Positions 1 through 8,752 of a stretch of DNA of 64,000 nt are shown here, one piece after another; within the stretch, counting starts at the first letter, position 1, and every line of letters begins with the position of its first letter. This DNA is from Listeria goaensis (GTDB lineage Bacteria > Bacillota > Bacilli > Lactobacillales > Listeriaceae). The stretch covers positions 1-64,000 of the forward strand of contig NZ_FYBQ01000006.1 in the NCBI RefSeq assembly GCF_900186125.1, given 5' to 3'. The notes under the pieces were generated by a model, which was not told where the DNA came from, did not search any database, and worked only from the letters and a program-made list of their open reading frames with translations. The position numbers and the translations under genes were made by a program.

Positions 1-38
1 CAGCGTTCGTCCTGAGCCAGGATCAAACTCTCTTTAAA
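1..38 (-). rRNA. rrs: 16S rRNA, 5' end only (partial)
   Basis: Read on the minus strand, this edge contains the universal bacterial 16S 5' motif AGAGTTTGATCCTGGCTCAG followed by GACGAACGCTG. The mature 5' end is placed about 7 bases upstream of AGAGTTTG by analogy with E. coli; the rest of the gene lies outside the window. The rRNA operon follows lysS in the same direction, as in other Listeria. Confidence 0.95.
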
Positions 39-248
39 ATAAATCGAATTTGAATACTTATTCAACACCGTGAATAAGTTTCCTTAGCGTCACAAATTGA
101 CTTTGCTAGCTTGTTTCTTACTTTTTTTGGAAACATCTTTTTGTTTCCTGTCCTATGAATTGATTGGTGAAACATCTGTTTCATCGCTTTTTCATCTTCG
201 TTTTGTTCAGTTTTCAAAGGTCACATTGCTTCTTTCAGCAACTCTTAT

Positions 249-277
249 ATCTTACACCAGTCAGTATGTAAAGTCAA
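249..277 (-). promoter_or_regulatory. rRNA operon promoter P2 (proximal)
   Basis: The minus strand shows -35 TTGACT (272-277), a 17-base spacer and -10 TAAGAT (249-254). It sits about 90 bases downstream of P1 and leaves a leader of about 200 bases before 16S. Tandem sigma-A promoters are normal for Bacillales rRNA operons. Confidence 0.65.
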
Positions 278-337
278 TACTTTTTTTATTTCTAAAAAAC
301 TTTTTCAACCTCCACACATTTGGCTGGAACGTTTATA

Positions 338-366
338 AATATACCATGTTTCAAAAGGCTTTGCAA
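338..366 (-). promoter_or_regulatory. rRNA operon promoter P1 (upstream)
   Basis: On the minus strand a -35 TTGCAA (361-366) is separated by exactly 17 bases from a -10 TATATT (338-343). It lies between the lysS terminator and the 16S gene, as expected for the first of two tandem rRNA promoters. Confidence 0.65.
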
Positions 367-440
367 GCATATTTACAAAAGTTTTTTCTCTTAGGAAAAA
401 TTGTTTTTTTACAGAAAATTATCCTCCGTTTAACTTTTAA

Positions 441-478
441 AAAAGCGTGTAGCAATTTATAAATGCTACACGCTTTTT
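441..478 (-). terminator. lysS transcription terminator
   Basis: A 14-base perfect stem (441-454 with 464-477) has a 9-base loop and an adjoining T/A-rich tail, just after the lysS stop codon. It separates lysS from the rRNA promoters. Confidence 0.85.
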
Positions 479-479
479 A

Positions 480-1985
<1,506 letters not shown>

Positions 1986-2057
1986 CTATTCTTTTCATTA
2001 TAAACAGATGATTTCATTATACGCTTTTTATATACTATTTTTCCACCCTAATTATAG

Positions 2058-2092
2058 AAAAAGTTGACACAAATTTGCGTGCCAACTTTTAA
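2058..2092 (-). terminator. dusB terminator
   Basis: On the minus strand AAAAGTTG pairs with CAACTTTT (2083-2090 with 2059-2066), with further CAC/GTG pairing inside and a T run after. It lies between the dusB stop and lysS. A TATAAT (ATTATA at 2051-2056 on the plus strand) just beyond may serve lysS. Confidence 0.75.
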
Positions 2093-2100
2093 AAGTGAAT

Positions 2101-3096
2101 TTAAGACGGTTTAATCAGGTTTTTCTCTTCATATTGATTAACGAAATCAAGTAGAATTTTTTCCATTTCTGCCTTTTCAGTCGCTTGATTCACCGCAACT
2201 TTTGCTCGAGTGCTCCCACGCGCGCCTTTTAAATAGTAAGCGGCATGTTGACGAAACTCACGAACCGCAATATTTTCACCTTTAAGTGCGATTAAGCGGT
2301 CTAAGTGGAGCAAGGCCGTTTCAATTTTTTCGCGCGGTTCTGGTTCTGGCATAAGTTCGCCCGTCTCCAAATATTTCACCGTACGATAAATCATCCACGG
2401 GTTCCCAAGTGCAGCACGACCAATCATGACACCGTCAGCACCCGTTTCTTCAAGCATTCGTTTGGCATCTTCTGGCGTTTTCACATCGCCGTTTCCCATA
2501 AACGGAATTTTGATAGCCTTTTTTACATCGCGCAAGATATCCCAATTTGCGACACCTTCGTACATTTGTACACGCGTCCGCCCGTGCATCGCAATTGCTG
2601 CGGCACCAGCGCTTTCAGCAGCCAAGGCATTTTCTACAGCAAAAACATGCTCATCATCCCAGCCAATACGCATTTTCACGGTAACTGGCTTGTCAATTGC
2701 CGCCACGACTGCTTTTACCATATCGTGCACTTTGTTCGGGTCAAGCAACCATTTGGCGCCCGCTTCACATTTAATAATTTTATTAACTGGACAGCCCATG
2801 TTAATGTCGATAATGTCCGCCGTCGTATTTTCTGCAACAAATTTCGCAGCTTCCACAAGCGTTTCCTTCTCACCGCCAAAAATTTGTAAGCTTAACGGCT
2901 TTTCTTTTTCATCTATATAGAGCATATCAATCGTTTTTTGGTTGCGGTACTCAATGCCTTTGCCGCTAATCATTTCGCAGCACACTAGGCCAGCACCAAA
3001 TTCTTTCACTGTAAGTCTAAAAGCGGAGTTTGATATTCCGGCCATCGGAGCAACGACTACACGGTTTTTAATCTCCACATCACCAATTTGAAACAT
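2101..3096 (-). CDS. dusB: tRNA-dihydrouridine synthase, DusB family
   Basis: FMN-dependent enzyme that reduces uridine to dihydrouridine in tRNA D-loops. The 331-residue protein has the APMAGISNSAFR flavin-binding start. It carries the catalytic cysteine in NMGCPV (Cys102) and a phosphate-binding GNGDVKTPEDA stretch. I chose the internal ATG at 3096 because AGGAAGGGG lies about 10 bases upstream. A longer reading from 3129 would add 11 residues without a ribosome-binding site. It follows folK, as in other Listeria, where it lies between the folate genes and lysS. Confidence 0.93.
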   Translation of the reverse strand: MFQIGDVEIKNRVVVAPMAGISNSAFRLTVKEFGAGLVCCEMISGKGIEYRNQKTIDMLYIDEKEKPLSLQIFGGEKETLVEAAKFVAENTTADIIDINMGCPVNKIIKCEAGAKWLLDPNKVHDMVKAVVAAIDKPVTVKMRIGWDDEHVFAVENALAAESAGAAAIAMHGRTRVQMYEGVANWDILRDVKKAIKIPFMGNGDVKTPEDAKRMLEETGADGVMIGRAALGNPWMIYRTVKYLETGELMPEPEPREKIETALLHLDRLIALKGENIAVREFRQHAAYYLKGARGSTRAKVAVNQATEKAEMEKILLDFVNQYEEKNLIKPS

Positions 3097-3177
3097 GCTT
3101 TTAAAGCCCCTTCCTCTTTCCTTTTTCATACGCTAGTGTTATGTTAACACAGTTTAAAAGTTTCGCAAGTGCTTTTT

Positions 3178-3657
3178 TTACCACTTTAGATGAAAATTTG
3201 TCCGTTTTATCCCTTGATTTTCGATTAATTTTTCAACTAAGTAAGTTTTGGCGACTTCCTCCGCAATTTCTGAAAGAGGCAACATCACAAAGGCTCTTTC
3301 CTGCATAAAAGGGTGTGGAATTTTGAGTTTTTCGGTATCGATTTGAATGTCATCATAGAGCAAAACATCTACATCGATGAGCCGCGGTCCCCATTTAAAC
3401 AAGCGCACGCGACCGAGTTCCTTTTCAACATTTAAACATGTATCGAGAAGCGCTTCTGGCGCGAGGCTTGTCTCGATTTGAACGGCAATGTTAAAAAATA
3501 TATCCTGATCCTCATAACCAACTGGCTCCGTTTGGTAAACACTGGAAACTTTTTCAACAGTGATGTTCGGATTTTCTGCCAGCAATTTAACCGCTTGCGT
3601 GAGATTTTCCAACTTTTCACCAATGTTAGAACCGAGAGATAAAAATGCTTGCGCCAT
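3178..3657 (-). CDS. folK: 2-amino-4-hydroxy-6-hydroxymethyldihydropteridine pyrophosphokinase
   Basis: Transfers pyrophosphate from ATP to 6-hydroxymethyl-dihydropterin, the step before FolP in folate synthesis. The 159-residue protein opens with FLSLGSNIG and contains VSSVYQTEPVG. The HPPK signature is seen in RLFKWGPRLIDVDVLLY, with PHPFMQERAFV near the end. The start codon directly abuts the folB stop, which indicates translational coupling in a folP-folB-folK operon. Confidence 0.96.
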   Translation of the reverse strand: MAQAFLSLGSNIGEKLENLTQAVKLLAENPNITVEKVSSVYQTEPVGYEDQDIFFNIAVQIETSLAPEALLDTCLNVEKELGRVRLFKWGPRLIDVDVLLYDDIQIDTEKLKIPHPFMQERAFVMLPLSEIAEEVAKTYLVEKLIENQGIKRTNFHLKW

Positions 3658-4026
3658 TTAGTCCACACTCCGCTCACGATAAATTTCAACCGCAACAGAA
3701 TGATAATGGCCCGGAATTGGCGGATTCGGTTTAATGACTTTCACTGTGACGGCTTCAAGCTTTGCATAATCTCGCAAAACTTCCGTAGCAATTGTTTCCG
3801 CAAGTGCTTCAATCAATTTGAACTCTCGCGCCTCAGTAATTTCCTTCACCGTTTCGTAAACGTCCGCATAACTTACCGTATCCTCAACGCTATCCGTCCG
3901 CCCTGCTTCTTTCGTCGATAAATGAAGCACCAGAGACACTTGAAAAACTTGCCCCAACTGGTTTTCTTGCGGCAAAACACCATGATAACCATAGAAATTT
4001 AGTTCATTTAAGTAGATTTTATCCAT
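3658..4026 (-). CDS. folB: Dihydroneopterin aldolase
   Basis: Converts 7,8-dihydroneopterin to 6-hydroxymethyl-dihydropterin and glycolaldehyde. The 122 residues match the family length. Visible motifs are ELNFYGYHGVLPQE at the N-terminus and the conserved VKVIKPNPPIPGHY near the C-terminus. It is four bases downstream of folP and contiguous with folK, so it is the middle gene of the folate operon. Confidence 0.96.
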   Translation of the reverse strand: MDKIYLNELNFYGYHGVLPQENQLGQVFQVSLVLHLSTKEAGRTDSVEDTVSYADVYETVKEITEAREFKLIEALAETIATEVLRDYAKLEAVTVKVIKPNPPIPGHYHSVAVEIYRERSVD

Positions 4027-4030
4027 TTTC

Positions 4031-4864
4031 TCACCCTTTTTCGTTTTTTAAAGCAATATGTCCCATAATAGCATCTGTCATTCTAACCATTCTTGCTATT
4101 TCAAGCACATCGTGAACACGAACAATACGACAGCCTTTCGCCAGACCGTACACGACGGTTGCTCCCGTGCCTTCAATACGATCGTTTGTTTCTAGGTTTA
4201 AAACTTGACCGATTGTTGACTTACGGCTCGTTCCAAGTAAAACTTCAAAGCCTAGCGCGACAATTTCGTCAATGCGGCGTAGGACTTCCAAATTTTGCTC
4301 AACCGATTTTGCAAATCCAAATCCCGGATCTAAAATAATATGTTCATCTTTAACGCCAGCCCGCCGACAAATTGCAACACTTTCTTCTAGGTCAGCCTTC
4401 ACTTCTTCCATAAAATTTTCATAATCCCGGTCCATTCGGTTATGCATCAAACAAATCGGAATATCATATTTAGCAGCAATTGCCGCCATTTTAGAATCTT
4501 TTTTCGCGCCCCATTGATCATTTAACAGATCGGCACCAGCGAGCACTGCTGCTTCCGCCACCTCACTGCGCCATGTATCAATGGATAAATATATATTTGG
4601 CAGCGCCTTGCGTAGAGCTTTAATAACAGGAATAACACGGTTTGTTTCCTCATGAATCGAAACCTCCGAATGTCCCGGGCGAGTGGAAACACCACCAACA
4701 TCAATAATACTAGCACCATCTCGCACCATCTTTTCAGCATGTAAAACAGCTTCCTGCACGACCATATATGCGCCACCATCTGAAAATGAATCTGGTGTAA
4801 TATTTAAAATCCCCATCACTAGACTGGTTTGTGACTTTTCCCATTTTTTAACCAATAGCCTCAC
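4031..4864 (-). CDS. folP: Dihydropteroate synthase
   Basis: Condenses the FolK product with p-aminobenzoate to give dihydropteroate; this is the target of sulfonamides (sul in Listeria). The loop-1 signature VMGILNITPDSFSDGG lies near residue 17, followed by SIDTWRSEVA, LMHNRMDRDY, ILDPGFGFAK and GTSRKSTIG. The listed start is GTG. A TTG three codons in (4855) has better spacing from the upstream AGAGGTG and may be the true start. A TATAAT (plus-strand ATTATA at 4876-4881) just upstream suggests a short leader. It is the first gene of the folate operon. Confidence 0.95.
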   Translation of the reverse strand: MRLLVKKWEKSQTSLVMGILNITPDSFSDGGAYMVVQEAVLHAEKMVRDGASIIDVGGVSTRPGHSEVSIHEETNRVIPVIKALRKALPNIYLSIDTWRSEVAEAAVLAGADLLNDQWGAKKDSKMAAIAAKYDIPICLMHNRMDRDYENFMEEVKADLEESVAICRRAGVKDEHIILDPGFGFAKSVEQNLEVLRRIDEIVALGFEVLLGTSRKSTIGQVLNLETNDRIEGTGATVVYGLAKGCRIVRVHDVLEIARMVRMTDAIMGHIALKNEKG

Positions 4865-4923
4865 CTCTCTTCATTATTATAGCATCAAAATAGCTCATAT
4901 CAGCCTCTTTTGTTTTAAAGCAC

Positions 4924-5030
4924 ATAAAAAACCAACGTGGAAAAGGGAGTAAACCACGTTGGTCAAAAAGGGAGTTTTGGGATTTTCATTTAAAGGGGAG
5001 AAATGAAAATGTTTTGTTGTTGTTAGCTTA
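4924..5030 (-). ncRNA. lhrC: LhrC-family small RNA, copy 1
   Basis: On the minus strand this is a stem-loop (5002-5010 with 4982-4990) whose loop carries CUCCCC. A single-stranded CUCCC follows, then a terminator hairpin (CCACGTTGGT 4954-4963 with ACCAACGTGG 4931-4940) whose loop also carries CUCCC, ending in a U run. Three exposed UCCC motifs and about 105 nt length are the hallmarks of LhrC, known in L. monocytogenes as tandem copies between cysK and the sul/folP gene. A -10 TATTAT is seen at 5038-5043; the -35 is weak, consistent with activator dependence (LisR in L. monocytogenes). Confidence 0.85.
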
Positions 5031-5253
5031 TGACTATATAATAAACAGATTTCCCTAAAATCTACTGTGAGAAAAATGAAAGTTCATTAAGAAATCAATT
5101 TTTTTCTTCTCATTCTATTTTTTATTTCATAAAGATAGTAAAACTTCGCCAAATCTAGCTTTATCAATGATTCTATAGCCACCTCTTGAATGAAAAGGTA
5201 TAATAAAATGATCGTCTACCTTTGACGAATTTCGTTAGAGGGCAGGTGCACAC

Positions 5254-5352
5254 ATGGCAATTCTATATACCAGTTTAATTGCGCCGATTGTAGTTGGTTG
5301 CGTAATTACGCTTTTCAAACACATATTAGAAGGTCGGCGTAATGGAATTTAG
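5254..5352 (+). CDS. Fst-family type I toxin peptide (32 aa)
   Basis: The ORF codes for 32 residues: MAILYTSLIAPIVVG, then CVITLF and a charged tail KHILEGRRNGI. One hydrophobic membrane segment containing the conserved API(V)VG core and a polar basic C-terminus is the pattern of Fst/Ldr-like type I toxins, which insert into the membrane. GAGGG lies 12 bases upstream of the ATG. The gene is embedded between two LhrC sRNA copies on the opposite strand. The family call rests on motif similarity and the par-like surroundings; no search was run. Confidence 0.72.
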   Translation: MAILYTSLIAPIVVGCVITLFKHILEGRRNGI

Positions 5353-5375
5353 ACGACAACAAACTTCTGAACCCA

Positions 5376-5424
5376 TAAAAAATACCCTAGCTCTGACCAG
5401 TTAGGGTATTTGGGTGTCACAATG
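5376..5424 (-). ncRNA. Candidate antisense antitoxin RNA (RNA II-like)
   Basis: On the minus strand a -35 TTGAAA (5455-5460), an 18-base spacer and a -10 TATAAG (5431-5436) point toward the toxin gene. A transcript from about 5424 would run into the shared hairpin, about 50 nt. Its 5' end lies in a repeat (5413-5437) that matches the repeat over the toxin start codon (5245-5270). It could therefore pair with the toxin ribosome-binding region, as RNA II does in par loci. Confidence 0.55.
5380..5411. terminator. Bidirectional terminator of the type I TA locus
   Basis: AAATACCCTA (5380-5389) pairs perfectly with TAGGGTATTT (5402-5411). Read on the minus strand it is followed by a run of six T. 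It is shared by the convergent toxin and antisense transcripts, the arrangement described for par. Confidence 0.7.
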
Positions 5425-5493
5425 ACAATTCTTATACAACTATATTTTAACAGATTTCAAAATCTTTGCGAATATACGTTTTCTTTTAGACAT

Positions 5494-5600
5494 AAAAAAC
5501 CAGTGTGGAAAAGGGAGTAACCACACTGGCTAAAAAAGGGAGTTTTGGGATTTTCATTTAAAAGGGGAAAATGAAAATGTTTTGTTTGTTGTTAGCTTAT
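5494..5600 (-). ncRNA. lhrC: LhrC-family small RNA, copy 2
   Basis: Same architecture as copy 1: a 5' hairpin with CCCC in the loop, a single-stranded CUCCC, and a terminator stem CCACACTGG/CCAGTGTGG (5521-5529 with 5500-5508) with CUCCC in the loop. The upstream region, including the TATTAT -10 and about 40 bases before it, is nearly identical to copy 1. Terminator stem bases differ between copies but remain complementary, which supports a selected RNA structure. Confidence 0.85.
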
Positions 5601-5691
5601 AACTATATAATAAACAGATTTCCCTAAAATCTTCTGTGAGGAAAATGAAAGTTTGTTAAGAGTTTCATTTTCTTTTTTTCATTTTACGCAA

Positions 5692-5802
5692 ACAAAAACC
5701 AATGCGGAAAAAAGGGAGTAAACCGCATTGGTCCAAAAGGGAGTTTTGGATTTTCATTCTAAAAAGGGAAAGAAATGAAAATGTTTTGTTTGTTGTTAGC
5801 TT
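5692..5802 (-). ncRNA. lhrC: LhrC-family small RNA, copy 3
   Basis: Terminator stem ACCGCATTGG-type (5723-5732 with 5698-5707) with a CUCCC loop, preceded by single-stranded CUCCC and a 5' hairpin with a CCCU loop. The RNA body resembles copies 1 and 2, but the promoter differs: -10 is TATGAT (5811-5816) and only a CACAGTAGA stretch upstream is shared. This copy may be under somewhat different control. Confidence 0.82.
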
Positions 5803-5887
5803 ATAAATGCATCATACGCGCAAAAAAAGTGTTTCTACTGTGTAGAAGATTAGAAAAAGATTAGAATTTTATTTCTATACATAAAAA

Positions 5888-5911
5888 GAGATGAGTGACG
5901 ACACTCATCTC
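5888..5911 (-). terminator. cysK terminator
   Basis: GAGATGAGTG (5888-5897) pairs with CACTCATCTC (5902-5911); on the minus strand the tail is CTTTTTATG. It lies directly downstream of cysK. Confidence 0.8.
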
Positions 5912-5924
5912 CTTCTATTATCTA

Positions 5925-6851
5925 TTACTCATCAAAATTATATAACGCAGTGCTTAAATAGCGTTCACCGTTGCTCGCCACAACTGCAAGCACTTTTTTT
6001 CCTTCGCCAAGCTCCTTAGCAAGGTCTAAAGCAGCTTTAATTGTCGCTCCAGAAGAAATCCCAACTAAAATCCCTTCTTTTTTCGCAACTTCACGCGCGG
6101 TAACTAGAGCATCTTCACTAGCCACTTTAAGGACACCATCATATACTTTTGTATCCAGTGTATCTGGAACAAATCCAGCCCCAATGCCTTGGATTTTATG
6201 CGGCGAAGGAGCACCACCACTTAATACAGGCGATTCTTCTGGTTCTAAAGCATAGATTTTAATATCCGGATAATTTTTTCGTAACACGTGTCCTGCACCA
6301 GTAACAGTACCACCAGTTCCTACGCCGGAAATGAACGCGTCAAGCCCATCTTTACCGAAAGCTTCGACAATCTCTGGACCAGTCGTTTTTTCATGAACCT
6401 GTGGGTTTGCAGGGTTGTGAAATTGTTGCGGGATAAAATAACCATGTTCTTTAGCAAGTTCATCTGCTTTTTGAATGGCCCCTTTCATACCGTCTGCACC
6501 TTTTGTGAGCACAAGTTCTGCACCGTATGCTTGAAGAAGTTTACGTCTTTCAAGGCTCATTGTATCTGGCATAACGAAAATTGCATGGTACCCTTTTGCA
6601 GCTGCTACCATCGCAAGACCAATTCCTGTGTTTCCACTTGTCGGCTCAATGATTGTATCACCAGGCTTCAAGACACCTTCTTTTTCAGCTGCTTCAATCA
6701 TAGCATTTGCAATGCGATCTTTCACGCTCCCACCTGGATTTTGAAATTCTAACTTCACATAAACGTCCGCACTACCTTTTTCCGGTAAGCGATTTAACTT
6801 TACAATAGGGGTATTTCCAATTAATTCTGTAATTGAATTCGCAATTTTCAT
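5925..6851 (-). CDS. cysK: Cysteine synthase A (O-acetylserine thiol-lyase)
   Basis: PLP enzyme that makes cysteine from O-acetylserine and sulfide. The 308-residue protein has the PLP lysine in NPGGSVKDR (Lys44) and the substrate loop PTSGNTG (residues 70-76). The phosphate-binding [12 protein letters not shown] lies mid-protein and GISSGA near the end. It sits alone between the LhrC/TA region and hslO, with its own terminator. A TTGACA -35 is visible about 55-60 bases upstream of the start with a poor -10. A GGAATT element follows the -35, so repression by CymR is possible but unproven. Confidence 0.96.
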   Translation of the reverse strand: MKIANSITELIGNTPIVKLNRLPEKGSADVYVKLEFQNPGGSVKDRIANAMIEAAEKEGVLKPGDTIIEPTSGNTGIGLAMVAAAKGYHAIFVMPDTMSLERRKLLQAYGAELVLTKGADGMKGAIQKADELAKEHGYFIPQQFHNPANPQVHEKTTGPEIVEAFGKDGLDAFISGVGTGGTVTGAGHVLRKNYPDIKIYALEPEESPVLSGGAPSPHKIQGIGAGFVPDTLDTKVYDGVLKVASEDALVTAREVAKKEGILVGISSGATIKAALDLAKELGEGKKVLAVVASNGERYLSTALYNFDE

Positions 6852-6999
6852 TTCAACACTCCTCCAAATAGCTTTTCTTTTACTTTACCTAATTCCGAGT
6901 TGTTTTGTCAATTTTAAAAATCGATTGGGAATCTTTATCGTTTGAAACAGCTTTCTAATGTATTTTTATGGTAAGAATGGTGGCGACGAGTGATTAAAT

Positions 7000-7032
7000 A
7001 AAAAATCATCCGCATAACGCGGATGATTTTTT
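7000..7032 (-). terminator. hslO terminator
   Basis: A perfect stem (about 7000-7013 with 7019-7032) with loop ATAAC and flanking A/T runs begins at the hslO stop codon. Confidence 0.85.
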
Positions 7033-7915
7033 ATTTCGCTTCTTCATATAAACTTTCCAACTCTTCTTCCGAAAAATGGTAATGGTTTCGGCAAAAATGG
7101 CATTCCGTTTCCGCCCCGTGTTCTTCATCAATCATTGCACGAATTTCGTCTTTGCCTAATGAAATAATCGCTGTTTTAAAGCGCTCTTTTGAACAGTTGC
7201 ATTCAAAACGGACAGGAATCGTTTCTAAAATTTTTACTTTTTCAGCACCACCCGCAAGAAGCGCGATGATACTTTCTGGCGTTTCCCCGCTATCAATCAT
7301 GCGCGAAACAGTTGGGCATTTCGCCAAATTCTTTTCGATTTCGGTAATTAGCGCGTCATCAGCACCTGGCAGAAGTTGCAGCATAAAACCGCCGGCCGCT
7401 TTGATTGTCGTATCAGGATTAACAAGGACGCCTACACCTACAGATGAGTTGATTTGTTCGGAGTTTGCCAAATAATACGTGAAGTCCTCAGCAATTTCCC
7501 CTGATACAATTGGAATTTGGCCAGTAAAATTTTCGCCAAAACCTAAGTCTTTTACAATAGAAAGCGTTCCTTCTGTCCCAACGCCGCGGCGCACATCTAG
7601 TTTCCCGGCTTCATTTAAATCCGCAAAATTGACGTGCGGATTAGTGACGTAACCGCGGACCCCACCTTGCGTATTACTATCCGCAATAATTGCGCCGATT
7701 GGGCCATTTCCTTCAATTTTTGCTGTGATTTTCTGATTTTCTTTTTGCATCGCACCTAAAAAGAGCGTCGCTGTCATCGTACGGCCAAGCGCAGCGGAAG
7801 CTACCGGCCACGTATCATGGCGCCTTTGCCCTTCGCTAACTGTTTCTGTTGTAATCGCTGCATAAATTCGCACGCGACCATCATATGCTAAAGCTTTCAC
7901 TAAATAATCGTTCAT
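7031..7915 (-). CDS. hslO: Redox-regulated chaperone Hsp33
   Basis: Cytosolic holdase chaperone activated by oxidative unfolding. The 294-residue protein ends in the zinc-binding redox switch: CNC at residues 239-241 and CHFC at 272-275, the four cysteines that bind Zn in the reduced state. The start codon overlaps the coaX stop by four bases (7912-7915), so it is coupled to coaX. ftsH-coaX-hslO-cysK is the usual Bacillales gene order. Confidence 0.96.
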   Translation of the reverse strand: MNDYLVKALAYDGRVRIYAAITTETVSEGQRRHDTWPVASAALGRTMTATLFLGAMQKENQKITAKIEGNGPIGAIIADSNTQGGVRGYVTNPHVNFADLNEAGKLDVRRGVGTEGTLSIVKDLGFGENFTGQIPIVSGEIAEDFTYYLANSEQINSSVGVGVLVNPDTTIKAAGGFMLQLLPGADDALITEIEKNLAKCPTVSRMIDSGETPESIIALLAGGAEKVKILETIPVRFECNCSKERFKTAIISLGKDEIRAMIDEEHGAETECHFCRNHYHFSEEELESLYEEAK

Positions 7916-8688
7916 TTCTTTTCTCCTTTATTTCGCTTATATAATACGTACAATCCTTTTAAGGTTAAAAAGGGATCCACCACATCGACAAGTGTCGATT
8001 TCTCAGTAATCAGACGCGCCAAACCACCAGTCGCGACAACAATTGGGTTTGTTCCGGCTTCTTTTTTCATCACCGAAATAATCCCTTCACATTGGCCGAT
8101 GAAGCCATAAAAAATGCCGGCCTGCATAGAGGTCACTGTCGTCTTGCCAATTACGTTTTGCGAAGCTTTTATATCCACCCGAGGTAGTTTTGCGGCGTGA
8201 TTGTAAAGTGCTTCCGTCGCCGTCATGATGCCTGGTGCAATTGCTCCGCCTTGATAGGTGCCTTTTTCGTCAATGTAGCAAAATGTTGTGGCTGTGCCAA
8301 AATCAACAATAATAATCGGGCTTTTGTATTCTTCAAGAGCCGCGACCGCATTCACAATTCTGTCGGCGCCCAGTTCCCGCGGATTTTCCACTTTTAAATT
8401 CAAACCCGTTTTAATCCCTGGCCCGACAACGAGCGGTTCAACTTGAAAATAGCGTGTGCTCATCGTTTGAACAGCATGCATAACGGGTGGCACTACCGAA
8501 CAAATCACAACGTCCGTCACTTGTTCTGGTAATATTTTTTCATGGTTTAAAAAGCTTAATACGAGCATCCCTAATTCATCTGCCGTCCTCGCCTTATCTG
8601 TCGCAATCCGAAAAGTCCGCTTCAACTCCTCACCGTCATAAACCCCAAACGTGCAATTTGTATTTCCTACGTCGATGACTAAAATCAT
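7912..8688 (-). CDS. coaX: Type III pantothenate kinase
   Basis: Phosphorylates pantothenate, the first step of coenzyme A synthesis. The 258-residue ASKHA-fold protein has the phosphate motif DVGNTN at its start and DFGTATTF in the middle, plus GADRIVNA, typical of CoaX. I placed the start at the ATG at 8688 because GAGGTG lies 8 bases upstream. A longer frame to 8730 would begin inside the preceding terminator region. Four-base overlap with hslO. Confidence 0.95.
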   Translation of the reverse strand: MILVIDVGNTNCTFGVYDGEELKRTFRIATDKARTADELGMLVLSFLNHEKILPEQVTDVVICSVVPPVMHAVQTMSTRYFQVEPLVVGPGIKTGLNLKVENPRELGADRIVNAVAALEEYKSPIIIVDFGTATTFCYIDEKGTYQGGAIAPGIMTATEALYNHAAKLPRVDIKASQNVIGKTTVTSMQAGIFYGFIGQCEGIISVMKKEAGTNPIVVATGGLARLITEKSTLVDVVDPFLTLKGLYVLYKRNKGEKK

Positions 8689-8714
8689 TGCTTTCACACC
8701 TCGTTTTTGTTCTA

Positions 8715-8748
8715 AGAAAGGACTAAGCACGTATGCTTAGTCCTTTCT
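8715..8748 (-). terminator. Hairpin downstream of ftsH (probable terminator)
   Basis: A 15-base perfect inverted repeat (8715-8729 with 8734-8748) with loop CGTA starts 4 bases after the ftsH stop. The T tail on the minus strand is short (TTAG), so partial readthrough into coaX is likely. Confidence 0.6.
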
Positions 8749-8752
8749 ATTA

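Larger units (their letters stand above)
5176..5411 (+). ncRNA. Toxin mRNA of a par/Fst-type I toxin-antitoxin locus (RNA I-like)
   Basis: A -10 TATAAT (5199-5204) with a weak -35 TAGCCA (5176-5181, 17-base spacer) predicts a start near 5211. The transcript would include the small ORF at 5254-5352 and end at the hairpin 5380-5411, giving about 200 nt. That is similar to RNA I of the enterococcal par locus. One of two direct repeats (5245-5270) spans the start codon; the second lies beyond the terminator. Confidence 0.6.

Noticed and set aside
97-462. Plus-strand ORF of 121 codons in the rRNA promoter region
   Set aside because: It runs antisense through two sigma-A promoters and the lysS terminator, lacks a ribosome-binding site and has a low-complexity Phe/Leu-rich product.
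2305-2920. Long plus-strand ORFs inside dusB (194 and 164 codons)
   Set aside because: They are frame shadows of a clear conserved gene; products have no recognisable motifs and no ribosome-binding sites.
6852-7000. S-box or T-box upstream of cysK
   Set aside because: The gap is short and shows only a promoter-like TTGACA and no terminator/antiterminator pair; direct repressor control is more likely.
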